A DNA stretch of 61,632 nt, taken from Clostridiales bacterium (lineage in GTDB: Bacteria; Bacillota; Clostridia; Lachnospirales; Lachnospiraceae). The position numbers and the translations under genes were made by a program. This document shows positions 7,020 through 16,514 of the stretch, piece by piece (the first letter of the stretch is position 1; each line of letters opens with the position of its first letter). The notes under the pieces were generated by a model. It worked only from the letters and a program-made list of their open reading frames with translations, searched no databases and was not told the origin of the DNA. The stretch covers positions 1-61,632 of the forward strand of contig JAJQBI010000018.1 of assembly GCA_021203365.1 (NCBI GenBank), read 5' to 3'.

Positions 7020-8159
7020 TTATTCAACCCCCTTTACCCGTTTCGATACGAGTTCAATATGCTCGCTGTCCGCGCTGCCTACCTTTGCCCCGGATCCGAT
7101 TACAACATTGTCGGAGACAAGGGCGCGTGTTACCACGGCACCGGGTTCAATGACCGCGCCGGGCATGAGAACACTGTCGATGACCTTCGCTCCTTCGCCG
7201 ACCTTCGCGCCGGTAAAGAGGACAGAATTCTCAACGGTTCCCTCGATGAGGCAGCCCTGGGTGATATAAGCTTTTTTGATGGAAGCGTTTTTGCCGATAT
7301 AGTGCGGAAGTACGTTAGTGTCCTCTGTGTAGATTCTCCAGGTGGGATCTCCAAGGTCCAGCTCGTTGTCCGGGTTGAGCAGATCCATATTGGCCTCCCA
7401 CAGGGAGTCGATGGTCCCCACATCCTTCCAGTAGCCCTTAAACTTGTAGGCATACAGGCTCTTTCCGTCGTTGAGAAGGGTGGGAATAATATCCTTGCCA
7501 AAATCGTGATGGGAATCCGGATTCTTCATATCCGCCAGAAGAAGGCGGCGCAGAAGCTTCCAGTTAAAGATGTAGATACCCATGGAAGCAAGATTGCTCT
7601 TGGGGTTGGCGGGTTTCTCCTCGAACTCGATGATGCGGTCCTCCTCGCCGGTGTTCATAATGCCAAAACGGCTGGCCTCCTCCATGGGAACACCGATTAC
7701 GGCGATGGTGGCGTCCGCCTTGTGCTCCTTGTGGTAGGCAAGCATCTTCGCATAGTTCATCTTGTAGATGTGGTCGCCGGAGAGAATTAAGAGATATTCG
7801 GGGGAATACTGATCAATAAAATCAATGTTCTGAGAGATTGCATCCGCGGTGCCTCTGTAGACATCCAGTCCCGCATCCGCCTTCTCGCGGGGCGGGAGAA
7901 CATATACACCGCTGTCCTTGGCATCCAGTCCCCAACGGCCTCCGTTGGCGACATAGCTGTTCAGGAGAATAGACTCATACTGTGTAAGTACACCGACAAC
8001 GTCGATCCCACTGTTGGCACAGTTGCTCAGCGGGAAATCTACGATCCGATACTTTCCGCCGTATCCAACCGCCGGCTTGGCAACTTTGTTCGTTAGCTCG
8101 TGGAGACGGCTGCCTCTTCCGCCCGCCAGAATCATTGCTAACATACTGTTTTGTTTCAT
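7020..8159 (-). CDS. glgC: Glucose-1-phosphate adenylyltransferase, catalytic subunit
   Basis: A 379-residue enzyme making ADP-glucose from ATP and glucose-1-phosphate, the committed step of glycogen synthesis. The N-terminal loop [13 protein letters not shown] and the [16 protein letters not shown] block are intact, as are the sugar-binding [15 protein letters not shown] region and the C-terminal beta helix. It is the first gene of a glgC-glgD operon on the minus strand. The 210 bp upstream (to the ABC permease stop) contains the promoter region but no strong consensus that I can place. No glgA, glgB or glgP lies nearby, so glycogen genes are split. Confidence 0.95.
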   Translation of the reverse strand: MKQNSMLAMILAGGRGSRLHELTNKVAKPAVGYGGKYRIVDFPLSNCANSGIDVVGVLTQYESILLNSYVANGGRWGLDAKDSGVYVLPPREKADAGLDVYRGTADAISQNIDFIDQYSPEYLLILSGDHIYKMNYAKMLAYHKEHKADATIAVIGVPMEEASRFGIMNTGEEDRIIEFEEKPANPKSNLASMGIYIFNWKLLRRLLLADMKNPDSHHDFGKDIIPTLLNDGKSLYAYKFKGYWKDVGTIDSLWEANMDLLNPDNELDLGDPTWRIYTEDTNVLPHYIGKNASIKKAYITQGCLIEGTVENSVLFTGAKVGEGAKVIDSVLMPGAVIEPGAVVTRALVSDNVVIGSGAKVGSADSEHIELVSKRVKGVE

Positions 8160-8370
8160 GGCGAATCCTCACTTTCGTTTTCCCTGTATTATGCTCAGGG
8201 TTCATAATACGATTTGTCCGCAGAAAGCCCCTCCGTCCCATCGTGATGCAAAAAACGGCTTTACAGGGACCTGCCTACATTATACATTTTTTCTCCGGAG
8301 ATTTCCATATATTTGCGCAAAAAATCCTGATTTTGAATAAAAAATTTGTAAGGTTTACGTAAAAACGGTT

Positions 8371-9177
8371 TTACATTGGCTTCTCAGTTGTGAAAAAGCG
8401 CTTTTCCAGGAATCCGAGGATCCCGTACAGTCCCATGGCGATGACGCAGAGGATGACGATGGACATAAGAACCCAGGTCAGCTTAAAGGTCTGGCTTCCA
8501 TATAGAATCAGATAGCCCAGGCCCTCTCTGGCGCCCATGAATTCCCCGATGATTACGCCAACCAGGCAGAGGCCGATGTTTACCTTCATGACCCCAAGAA
8601 TCAGGGGGACCGAGGAGGGCAGCACAATTTTGGTCAGCTGATCCGCGGCGCTTCCGCCCAGGGTGATGATAAGCTTTCTTTTTTCCGGATCGGTTTCCAG
8701 AAAACCGGTGTACAGGCTGATGACGGTTCCGAAAACTGCCACGGACATTCCGGTTACAATAATGGTGCGCATGTTCGCGCCCAGCCAGACGATGAGCAGC
8801 GGGGCCAGGGCGGATTTGGGAAGGCTGTTCAGGACCACCAGGAAGGGCTCCAGAACCCGGGCGGCTTTGGGGAAAACCCAAAGGATCACCGCGGCCCCAA
8901 GGCCAGTAAGGACCACCAGGAAAAAACTGGTGAGCGTTTCCATGAGGGTGATCGCTATGTGGCGCAGGAGAGACTGAGACCGGCACATTTCCACAAAGCT
9001 TTGGAGGATCCGGCGGGGGCTGCTGTATATGAAGGAATCGATGAGGCCGGTGTCTGCGGCGGCCTCCCAGCAGGCAAAAAACAGGAGAAACAGCAGAATT
9101 CTGGCCAGGGTGATGCTTCTCTTTTCTCTTTTTTTATCAAGAAGGTATTGCTTTTGTTGAAGAGAGGGTTCAGGCAT
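8371..9177 (-). CDS. ABC transporter permease, SsuC/TauC type
   Basis: A 268-residue inner-membrane permease of the BPD_transp_1 family (nitrate/sulfonate/taurine/thiamine-precursor class). It has about six membrane helices, and the EAA-type loop lies around LGGSAADQLTKIVLPSSVPLILGV, which contacts the ATPase. Its start overlaps the ATPase stop by 8 bp, so the two are co-translated. No substrate-binding protein is encoded next to it, so substrate cannot be assigned from context. Confidence 0.85.
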   Translation of the reverse strand: MPEPSLQQKQYLLDKKREKRSITLARILLFLLFFACWEAAADTGLIDSFIYSSPRRILQSFVEMCRSQSLLRHIAITLMETLTSFFLVVLTGLGAAVILWVFPKAARVLEPFLVVLNSLPKSALAPLLIVWLGANMRTIIVTGMSVAVFGTVISLYTGFLETDPEKRKLIITLGGSAADQLTKIVLPSSVPLILGVMKVNIGLCLVGVIIGEFMGAREGLGYLILYGSQTFKLTWVLMSIVILCVIAMGLYGILGFLEKRFFTTEKPM

Positions 9178-9937
9178 TGGGATTCAGCTCCTTCCATATC
9201 TGATGAAAGTAGGTTTTGAAATTCGGGGCGTTCCGGGAGGACAGCGGCGTCCGGTCTTCGATTTCCAGTTCAATGGGAATGATCTTCTTTACCACGGCCG
9301 GCCGGGAGGAGAGAACCAGAACCCGGTCCGCCATACTGATGGCCTCTGAGATATCGTGAGTGACCAGGATGGCCGGCTTATGGGCATTTCGAAGAATTTT
9401 TCCGATGTCGTCGATGACGGTAAGCCGGGTCTGGTAATCCAGGGCAGAGAAGGGCTCATCCAGAAGAAGGAGAGCCGGGCGCAGGGCCAGGGTGCGGATC
9501 AGTGCCGCCCGCTGGCGCATGCCGCCGGAGAGCTGGGAAGGCCTTGCGTCCCGGAATTTATCCAGGCCGTAGGCTTTCAGCATTTCTTCCACCCGGGCAA
9601 GGTTTTCCGGAGTTTTCATCCGGCGGACCTCCAGCCCGAGAAGAACATTTCGATAGACGCTTCGCCATTCCAGAAGGTGATCCTTCTGGAGCATGTAGCC
9701 CACGCGGGGGTCTCCGGTGTGAACCGGTTTTCCTTCCATTAAAATGGATCCGGCTTCCGGCGCAAGGAGCCCGGCGATCAGATTCAGAAGCGTGGATTTT
9801 CCGCAGCCGGAGGGACCGACGATAGCCAGAAATTCTCCCGGAAGGAGGGAAAAGGATATATGGGAAAGAACCGGGGTTTCTCCGGCCAGGGTGTGGTAGG
9901 AGAGGCTGACATCCCGGAGTTCCAGAATGGGTTCCAT
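9170..9937 (-). CDS. ABC transporter ATPase, SsuB/TauB type
   Basis: A 255-residue nucleotide-binding subunit. Walker A is GPSGCGKST (about 38-46), the signature is LSGGMRQRAALIRT and Walker B is ALLLLDEPFSALD, followed by the H-loop LVTHDISEA. It energises the permease that overlaps its end. The start ATG has a clear aggaggc site. The gene begins 175 bp from the divergent queH gene, so no binding-protein gene fits upstream. Confidence 0.88.
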   Translation of the reverse strand: MEPILELRDVSLSYHTLAGETPVLSHISFSLLPGEFLAIVGPSGCGKSTLLNLIAGLLAPEAGSILMEGKPVHTGDPRVGYMLQKDHLLEWRSVYRNVLLGLEVRRMKTPENLARVEEMLKAYGLDKFRDARPSQLSGGMRQRAALIRTLALRPALLLLDEPFSALDYQTRLTVIDDIGKILRNAHKPAILVTHDISEAISMADRVLVLSSRPAVVKKIIPIELEIEDRTPLSSRNAPNFKTYFHQIWKELNPNA

Positions 9938-10112
9938 TTTTTGTGCCTCCTGAAAACATAAGGGGTTTATGTTTTAGGATATGCAGACGATCCCGGTGTT
10001 GACAGGAGAAAGAATTTCTGCGAAAATGGGTAGACGGTGACATGATTTGCGGTCTTTTTCGAGATTTTGGAAAAAAGGACCTGTGAATCACAGAACAGGA
10101 GGATGAGGGAAG

Positions 10113-10730
10113 TTGAACAGAAGAAATTACCAGAGGGAGCTGGACGGGCTGATCTCCCGCATGCAGGAGGCAAAGGAGACACCGCGTCTGTTTCTTCACG
10201 CCTGCTGTGCGCCCTGCAGCAGCTATGTGCTGGAATATCTCTCCAGGTACTTCCGGATTACGGTTTTTTACTATAATCCCAATATTTATCCCCGGGAGGA
10301 GTATGTGAAGCGGGTCTGTGAGATCCGAAGGCTTCTTGGGGAAATGCCCTTTGAGAATCCGGTGGAGCTTGTGGAGGGGGAATATGATCCCCACAGATTC
10401 TTTTCACTGGTTCGGGGAATGGAGAAGCTTCCCGAGGGCGGCGAGCGGTGTTTTCTCTGTTACCGCATGAGGATGGAGGAGGCGGCCCGGCTTGCCGGGG
10501 AAGGCGGATATGATTATTTTGCCACCACCTTAAGCATCAGTCCGCTGAAAAATGCCTGTAAGATAAATGAGATCGGGGAGGAGCTGGGGGAGAAGTATCA
10601 CGTCCGCCATCTGCCCTCTGACTTTAAGAAAAAAAACGGATTTAAGCGCTCTGTGGAGCTTTCCGGGGAATATGGCCTGTACCGGCAGAACTACTGCGGG
10701 TGTGTTTTTTCCAGAGAGAGCGCAAGATAA
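10113..10730 (+). CDS. queH: Epoxyqueuosine reductase QueH
   Basis: A 205-residue enzyme performing the last step of queuosine tRNA modification, reducing epoxyqueuosine to queuosine in organisms without QueG. Motifs are the N-terminal LHACCAPCSSYV, FYYNPNIYP, EGGERCFLCYRMRM and the C-terminal NYCGCVFS. These cysteines bind a 4Fe-4S cluster and a second metal. The start is TTG at 10113, 11 bp after aggagg; the nearby ATG at 10103 is in another frame. argH begins 13 bp after the stop, so they are likely one transcript. Confidence 0.92.
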   Translation: MNRRNYQRELDGLISRMQEAKETPRLFLHACCAPCSSYVLEYLSRYFRITVFYYNPNIYPREEYVKRVCEIRRLLGEMPFENPVELVEGEYDPHRFFSLVRGMEKLPEGGERCFLCYRMRMEEAARLAGEGGYDYFATTLSISPLKNACKINEIGEELGEKYHVRHLPSDFKKKNGFKRSVELSGEYGLYRQNYCGCVFSRESAR

Positions 10731-10743
10731 GGAGGTTCTGAAT

Positions 10744-12144
10744 ATGGCACAGTTATGGGGAGGACGCTTTACAAAGGAGACGGACCGGCTGGTTTACCAG
10801 TTTAACGCGTCTATTTCCTTTGACCAGAAGTTTTTTGAACAGGATATCCGCGGCAGTAAGGCGCATGTGGCCATGCTGGCGAAGCAGGGAATCCTTAACG
10901 GGGAGGAGAAGCGGCAGATCACGGAAGGTCTGGACGGGATCCTTCAGGATGTCCGGGAGGGGAAGCTTGCGATTACAGAGGAATATGAGGATATTCACAG
11001 CTTTGTGGAGGCGAATCTCACCGCGCGGATCGGGGACGCGGGGAAAAAGCTGCACACCGGCCGGAGCCGCAACGATCAGGTGGCCCTGGATATGAAGCTT
11101 TATGTGCGGGATGAGATTGACGCGGTGGATGAGGAGCTTTACCGGCTTCTCCTGGCTCTGCAGAAGATCATGGAAGAGAACCTGCACACCTATATGCCGG
11201 GCTTTACCCATCTGCAGAAGGCACAGCCGGTGACCCTGGCACACCATGTGGGAGCCTATTTTGAGATGTTTGTCCGGGACCGGAGCCGGCTTTTGGATAT
11301 CCGGAAACGGATGAATACCTGTCCGCTGGGAGCCGGGGCCCTGGCGGGAACCACCTATCCTCTGGACCGGGAGTATACGGCAGAGCTTCTGGATTTTGAT
11401 GCCCCCACCCGAAACAGTATGGATTCCGTGTCGGACCGGGATTATGTGATTGAGCTTCTCTGCGCCCTGTCCACAATTATGATGCATCTCAGCCGGTTCT
11501 GCGAGGAGATCATTCTGTGGAATTCCAATGAGTACCGTTTTGTGGAGATTGACGATGCATACAGCACAGGAAGCAGCATTATGCCGCAGAAGAAGAATCC
11601 GGACATCGCCGAGCTTGTCCGGGGAAAAACCGGCCGGGTGTACGGAGCCCTGACCTCTCTTCTGACCACCATGAAAGGAATCCCCCTGGCGTACAACAAG
11701 GATATGCAGGAGGACAAGGAACTGACCTTTGACGCCATTGATACGGTGAAGGGCTGTCTGGCCCTTTTTACCGGCATGATCTCCACAATGAAATTCAACA
11801 GGGAGAATATGGAGGAGAGCGCGAAAAATGGCTTTACCAACGCCACAGATGCGGCGGATTATCTGGTGAATCACGGAGTTCCCTTCCGGGACGCCCACGG
11901 AATTGTGGGCCAGCTGGTGCTGAAATGTCTGGAGAGAGGAATCTCTCTGGATGAGCTGCCCCTGGAGGAGTACAGGGAGATTTCCCCTGTATTTCAGGAG
12001 GACATCTATGAGGCGATCCGTCTGGATACCTGTGTGGAAAAGCGCATGACCCTCGGCGCGCCGGGATCTCAGGTCATGGAGCGGATCGTGAGGGAAAACC
12101 GGGAATATCTGAAAAGCGAAAAAAATGCTTGCATTTTGTCCTGA
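10744..12144 (+). CDS. argH: Argininosuccinate lyase
   Basis: A 466-residue cytosolic enzyme cleaving argininosuccinate to arginine and fumarate. The N-terminus MAQLWGGRFTKETD is typical, and the fumarase/aspartase signature GSSIMPQKKNPD is intact (about residues 278-289). The HTGRSRNDQV motif carries the substrate contacts. The ATG at 10744 follows aaggagg; the open frame extends upstream into queH but that part is not conserved. argG is not nearby. Confidence 0.95.
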   Translation: MAQLWGGRFTKETDRLVYQFNASISFDQKFFEQDIRGSKAHVAMLAKQGILNGEEKRQITEGLDGILQDVREGKLAITEEYEDIHSFVEANLTARIGDAGKKLHTGRSRNDQVALDMKLYVRDEIDAVDEELYRLLLALQKIMEENLHTYMPGFTHLQKAQPVTLAHHVGAYFEMFVRDRSRLLDIRKRMNTCPLGAGALAGTTYPLDREYTAELLDFDAPTRNSMDSVSDRDYVIELLCALSTIMMHLSRFCEEIILWNSNEYRFVEIDDAYSTGSSIMPQKKNPDIAELVRGKTGRVYGALTSLLTTMKGIPLAYNKDMQEDKELTFDAIDTVKGCLALFTGMISTMKFNRENMEESAKNGFTNATDAADYLVNHGVPFRDAHGIVGQLVLKCLERGISLDELPLEEYREISPVFQEDIYEAIRLDTCVEKRMTLGAPGSQVMERIVRENREYLKSEKNACILS

Positions 12145-12157
12145 GGTAGTATAGTAT
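12129..12157 (+). promoter_or_regulatory. Predicted asd promoter at the end of argH
   Basis: TTGCAT (12129-12134) and TAGTAT (12152-12157) with a 17 bp spacer straddle the argH stop. They would start an untranslated leader of about 165 nt before asd. Confidence 0.45.
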
Positions 12158-12188
12158 TTACGAGAACGACAGATGTGTGCCAAGGAAA

Positions 12189-12277
12189 GACATTTTCCTG
12201 ATCCCGTGGAAGAGATGCCGATGTGGACAAAAAAGCGTCCGTTGTGATGGACATTTTCCTGAGCCCGGGGAGGAGAT
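12189..12277 (+). repeat. Duplicated 28-bp block in the asd leader
   Basis: gacattttcctgatcccg...gagat at 12189-12216 recurs at 12250-12277 with 25 of 28 identical bases, and a third partial copy (gacatttt) occurs at 12300. All lie between the predicted promoter and the asd start. The leader does not look like a lysine riboswitch to me. Confidence 0.6.
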
Positions 12278-12328
12278 TTTGCGGATATGCGTCTGTTCTG
12301 ACATTTTATATGCATGAGGAGAAAGATT

Positions 12329-13414
12329 ATGAGTGAAAAACTGAGAGTCGGCATTCTTGGAGCCACCGGCATGGTGGGCCAGAGATTTATTTCCCTTCTT
12401 GAGAATCATCCCTGGTTTGAGGTTGTGACCCTGGCGGCCAGTCCAAGGAGCGCGGGAAAGACCTACGAGGAGGCCGTGGGCGGAAGATGGAAGATGGATA
12501 CGCCCGTGCCGGAGGCTGTGAAGAAGCTTGTGGTTATGAACGTGAACGAGGTGGAGAGAGTTGCCTCCTCCGTTGATTTTGTGTTCTCCGCGGTGGATAT
12601 GTCCAAGGAGGAGATCAGGGCCATTGAGGAGGAATACGCGAAGACGGAGACACCGGTGGTGTCCAACAACAGCGCCCACCGCTGGACGCCGGACGTGCCC
12701 ATGGTTGTCCCGGAGATCAATCCGCAGCATTTTGATGTGATCCCCTCTCAGAAGAAGCGGCTTGGAACGACCCGGGGCTTCATTGCCGTGAAGCCCAACT
12801 GCTCCATCCAGAGCTATGCACCGGCTCTTACCGCGTGGATGGAATTTGAACCCTATGAGGTTGTGGCCACTACCTATCAGGCGATCTCCGGAGCCGGGAA
12901 GACTTTCCGGGACTGGCCGGAGATGGAGCACAACATCATCCCCTATATTGGCGGGGAGGAGGAGAAAAGCGAGAAGGAGCCATTAAGACTGTGGGGCACG
13001 GTGCGCGACGGTGTGATTGTTCCCGCCGCGGAGCCTGTGATTACCTGCCAGTGTATCCGGGTTCCGGTTCTCAACGGTCATACGGCGGCCGCTTTTGTGA
13101 AGTTCCGCAAAAAGCCCACAAAGGAGCAGCTGATCCAGGCGCTGAAGGATTTCCGCGGAATTCCCCAGGAGCTGGAGCTTCCCAGCGCGCCCAGGCAGTT
13201 TATCCGTTATATGGAGGAGGACAATCGTCCCCAGGTACAGCTGGATGTGGATTATGAGAACGGAATGGGCGTATCCATCGGAAGGCTCCGTGAGGATACC
13301 GTCTATGATTTCAAATTCATCGGTCTCTCCCACAATACGGTAAGAGGCGCGGCAGGCGGCGCGGTTCTGTGCGCGGAGACCCTGAAGGCGAAGGGATATA
13401 TTCAGGCGAAGTAA
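12329..13414 (+). CDS. asd: Aspartate-semialdehyde dehydrogenase
   Basis: A 361-residue NADPH-dependent enzyme reducing aspartyl phosphate to the semialdehyde, the branch point to lysine/diaminopimelate, threonine and methionine. It has an N-terminal GILGATGMVGQRF dinucleotide site, the nucleophile Cys158 in KPNCSIQS, and the GAGKTF motif. Its length and motifs fit the archaeal/fungal-type subclass also found in Clostridia rather than the E. coli type. The ATG at 12329 is chosen because the upstream ATG (12314) is part of the gaggagaaag ribosome site. Confidence 0.93.
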   Translation: MSEKLRVGILGATGMVGQRFISLLENHPWFEVVTLAASPRSAGKTYEEAVGGRWKMDTPVPEAVKKLVVMNVNEVERVASSVDFVFSAVDMSKEEIRAIEEEYAKTETPVVSNNSAHRWTPDVPMVVPEINPQHFDVIPSQKKRLGTTRGFIAVKPNCSIQSYAPALTAWMEFEPYEVVATTYQAISGAGKTFRDWPEMEHNIIPYIGGEEEKSEKEPLRLWGTVRDGVIVPAAEPVITCQCIRVPVLNGHTAAAFVKFRKKPTKEQLIQALKDFRGIPQELELPSAPRQFIRYMEEDNRPQVQLDVDYENGMGVSIGRLREDTVYDFKFIGLSHNTVRGAAGGAVLCAETLKAKGYIQAK

Positions 13415-13443
13415 AAAGCCGCTTTTCTTTTCAGTGAGAAAAC

Positions 13444-13491
13444 AGGGCAGGGCAGTTTTCGGACCGGATCCGGCGGTGTCCTGCCCTTTTT
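13444..13491 (+). terminator. Terminator of asd
   Basis: gggcagg and cctgccc form the stem, followed by ttttt. Confidence 0.8.
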
Positions 13492-13652
13492 GTGAATCAG
13501 GCACGAAAAAAACGGGAGAATTCTATTTTCGTGTTTACCTTTCCGTTTAATTGTGTTAAAGTAATAACAAACTGATAGACGCAGCGCAGGCGGCGGTTCC
13601 CTGCCTTTTTGCAAAGCCGTGCGCAGATGGGCTGCGGTGGCCTTTTAAGGCA

Positions 13653-13658
13653 TATAAT
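13653..13658 (+). promoter_or_regulatory. -10 box of the formate/nitrite channel gene
   Basis: A perfect TATAAT lies 20 bp before the ATG at 13678. No convincing -35 box stands at 16-18 bp upstream, which would suit activator-dependent or extended -10 transcription. Confidence 0.35.
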
Positions 13659-13677
13659 ACATACGCGGAGGTGCATT

Positions 13678-14433
13678 ATGAATTACGGAGATGTGCAGAA
13701 ACTGTCAAACTCGGCAAAGGCGAAGATTCAGCTGCTGCAGACGAACGGCCTGAAGTATTTTCTGCGGGCGGTTATGGCCGGCTTTTTTATTGTGGTGGCT
13801 GTGATCTACAGCAATGTGGTGGGGAACATTTTTTCCTCCACGTTCCCGGAATGGGGAAAATTCCTCGGCGCCCTGGTATTTTCCATCGCTGTGCTTCTGA
13901 TTGTTCTGGTGGGCGGAGAGCTCTTCACCGGGAATAATCTGGTTATGGCTTTTGGCGCCTATGACAAAAGCGTGAGCTGGGCGGACGCCTGGAAGGTGTG
14001 GGGCGTAAGCTATGTGGGAAATTTTGTGGGATGTCTGATCCTTGCCCTGATTTTTGTGGCGGCGGGAGCATCCGGACTTTCTGACTACCTGTCCGGTGTG
14101 ATTGCCACAAAGCTTTCCATACCCGGTGTGCAGATGTTTTTCCGCGCGGTGCTCTGTAATTTCTTCGTCTGTCTGGGCGTGGCAAACGGAATTAAGCTGA
14201 AAAGCGAATCGGGAAAATTCCTGATGATCGTGATGTGCATCTCCGGCTTCGTTGTCAGCGGATTTGAGCACAGCATTGCGAATATGGGGCTTTTTGTCAC
14301 CTGTCTGTGCCTGGTGCCCGGTGTGTCGGTGGCGGCCATGCTTAAGAGCATGGTGATCGTGACCCTTGGGAATATGGTGGGCGGAGCGATTCTTCTCGCC
14401 TGGCCTCTGAGAAAGATGAGCGCGGATAAATAA
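13678..14433 (+). CDS. Formate/nitrite transporter family channel
   Basis: A 251-residue FNT-family pentameric channel (FocA/NirC group) with six helices. Family marks include the N-terminal FLRAVMAGFFIVVAV, GELFTGNNLVM after the second helix, and the later NFFVCLGVANG and GFEHSIANM blocks (a conserved Asn and the central His). ATG 13678 has a cggaggtg site. In an acetogen a formate channel would supply or release formate for the methyl branch of the Wood-Ljungdahl pathway. Formate, nitrite and hydrosulfide members cannot be told apart safely by eye. Confidence 0.85.
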   Translation: MNYGDVQKLSNSAKAKIQLLQTNGLKYFLRAVMAGFFIVVAVIYSNVVGNIFSSTFPEWGKFLGALVFSIAVLLIVLVGGELFTGNNLVMAFGAYDKSVSWADAWKVWGVSYVGNFVGCLILALIFVAAGASGLSDYLSGVIATKLSIPGVQMFFRAVLCNFFVCLGVANGIKLKSESGKFLMIVMCISGFVVSGFEHSIANMGLFVTCLCLVPGVSVAAMLKSMVIVTLGNMVGGAILLAWPLRKMSADK

Positions 14434-16511
14434 TGGCGAAAGCTTTATACATAGCGGAAAAACCCAGCGTAGCCCAGGAATTCGCCCGGGTGCTGAAGGC
14501 GGAGGGCCAGCGGCGGGACGGATACCTGGAGGCGGGGGACTGCGTGGTGACCTGGTGTGTGGGACACCTGGTCACCATGAGCTATCCGGAAAAATATGAT
14601 ATGAAATACAAAAGGTGGAGTATGGATACCCTGCCTTTTTTGCCCCATGAATTTAAATATGAAGTGATTCCCGGTGTTCAAAAGCAGTTCGACATTGTGA
14701 AGGGCCTTCTGAACCGGCCGGATGTGGATACCATCTATGTGTGCACCGACTCCGGGCGGGAGGGAGAGTATATATATCGGCTGGTGGCCCAGATGGCCGG
14801 AGTTCAGGGAAAAAAACAGAAGCGTGTGTGGATTGATTCTCAGACAGAGGAGGAAATCCTCCGGGGAATCCGGGAGGCAAAGGATCTCCGTGAATATGAT
14901 AATCTGGCGGCCTCCGCCTATCTTCGGGCGAAGGAGGATTACCTTATGGGAATCAATTTTTCCCGGGTGCTTACCCTGCGCTACGGAAACAGTGTGAGCG
15001 GATATCTCCACACCGGCTATCAGGCGATCTCTGTGGGCCGGGTTATGACCTGTGTGCTGGGAATGGTGGTGCGCCGGGAGAGGGAAATTCGCTCTTTTGT
15101 GAAAACTCCCTTTTATCGTGTGGTCAGCAGTATTGCTCTGGCGGGAGAGCATTTTGACGGAGAATGGAGGGCTGTGAAGGGAAGCCGCTATGAGGGCTCG
15201 CCTCTTTTATATAAGGAAAACGGATTTAAAAAGAAGGAGGACGCCGTAAAGCTGATGGACGAGCTGACGAAAAATCCTCCTCTTACCTGCACAGTGGCGG
15301 AGATTCAGCGGAAAAAGGAAAACAAAAACCCGCCGCTCCTTTTTAACCTGGCGGAGCTTCAGAATGTGTGCTCCAGGCTGTTTAAAATCAGCCCGGATGA
15401 GACCCTTCGCATTGTGCAGGAGCTCTATGAGAAAAAACTGGTGACCTACCCAAGGACAGACGCCCGGGTACTTTCCACCGCGGTGGCGAAGGTGATTCAG
15501 AAAAACATATCCGGGCTTCTGAATTATCCCCAGGTCGGGGAGGCTGCCCGGGAGGTTCTGGAAATGGGAACCTGGAAAAACATATCAAAAACCAGGTATG
15601 TAAACGATAAACAGGTTACAGACCATTATGCCATTATCCCTACTGGGCAGGGGCTTGGGGCGCTGCGGGGACTCTCCTCGCTGTCTGCCCGGGTCTACGA
15701 GACCATTGTCCGGCGCTTTCTGTGTATTTTTTATCCTCCTGCGGTTTACCAGAAAGTCAGTCTGGTGACGGTTCTGGAGGGAGAACGCTTTTTTTCCTCC
15801 TTTAAGGTGTTGAAGGAGGAGGGATATCTGAGGATCGCGGCGAACTCCTTCTCGCGAAAAAAGGAGACCACGGGGGAAAAAGCCCCGGAGGCCGGCGCTG
15901 AGACGGAGGAAATTGCCTGTGACACAGCCCTCTTAAATGCGCTGCAGAGCCTGAAAAAGAATGGGGTGCTGCCTGTGGACGGCCTGCGCATCCGGGAGGG
16001 GGAGACCAGTCCGCCGAAGCGCTATAACTCCGGTTCCATGATTCTTGCCATGGAAAACGCCGGGCAGCTGATTGAGGATGAAGAGCTGCGCTCTCAGATT
16101 AAGGGAAGCGGAATCGGGACCAGTGCCACCCGGGCGGAGATCCTGAAAAAGCTTTTCAATATTAAATACCTGGAGCTGAATGGGAAAACTCAGGTGATCA
16201 CTCCCACACTTCTGGGAGAAATGATCTTTGATGTGGTAAACTGTTCCATCCGGCCTCTGCTGAACCCGGAGCTTACGGCCAGCTGGGAGAAGGGGCTGAC
16301 TTACGTGGCGGAGGGCAGTATCTCATCCGGGGAATATATGGAAAAGCTGGAGAAGTTTGTGCGCGTCCGCACGGAGCAGGTGAAGGCGGGAAATCAGGGA
16401 TATGCGCTTCGCCAGTGTTTTGATAAGGCGGCGGAGAATTACAGGAAGCCGGAAGGAAAGGCGGCCGGAAAGAAGAGGCCGGCGGCTGAGAGAAAAAAAC
16501 AGGAGGGATGA
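14433..16511 (+). CDS. topB: DNA topoisomerase III (type IA)
   Basis: A 692-residue enzyme relaxing or decatenating DNA through a 5'-phosphotyrosine. The toprim domain at the N-terminus has AEKPSVAQEFARVL, and DSGREGEYIYRLV carries the acidic metal ligands. The active-site Tyr339 is in LVTYPRTDARVLS. There is no C-terminal zinc-finger set; the end is a Lys-rich tail. The start codon shares one base with the stop of the channel gene (TAATG). TopB copies of this type also occur on mobile elements, but nothing else here suggests that. Confidence 0.92.
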   Translation: MAKALYIAEKPSVAQEFARVLKAEGQRRDGYLEAGDCVVTWCVGHLVTMSYPEKYDMKYKRWSMDTLPFLPHEFKYEVIPGVQKQFDIVKGLLNRPDVDTIYVCTDSGREGEYIYRLVAQMAGVQGKKQKRVWIDSQTEEEILRGIREAKDLREYDNLAASAYLRAKEDYLMGINFSRVLTLRYGNSVSGYLHTGYQAISVGRVMTCVLGMVVRREREIRSFVKTPFYRVVSSIALAGEHFDGEWRAVKGSRYEGSPLLYKENGFKKKEDAVKLMDELTKNPPLTCTVAEIQRKKENKNPPLLFNLAELQNVCSRLFKISPDETLRIVQELYEKKLVTYPRTDARVLSTAVAKVIQKNISGLLNYPQVGEAAREVLEMGTWKNISKTRYVNDKQVTDHYAIIPTGQGLGALRGLSSLSARVYETIVRRFLCIFYPPAVYQKVSLVTVLEGERFFSSFKVLKEEGYLRIAANSFSRKKETTGEKAPEAGAETEEIACDTALLNALQSLKKNGVLPVDGLRIREGETSPPKRYNSGSMILAMENAGQLIEDEELRSQIKGSGIGTSATRAEILKKLFNIKYLELNGKTQVITPTLLGEMIFDVVNCSIRPLLNPELTASWEKGLTYVAEGSISSGEYMEKLEKFVRVRTEQVKAGNQGYALRQCFDKAAENYRKPEGKAAGKKRPAAERKKQEG

Positions 16512-16514
16512 CCG

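Noticed and set aside
12145..12328. Lysine riboswitch before asd
   Set aside because: The leader lacks the long five-helix pattern and conserved core of that riboswitch; it instead contains a direct repeat.
10753..12372. 539-codon minus-strand frame opposite argH
   Set aside because: It is the shadow of argH and the asd start; no conserved domain is visible.
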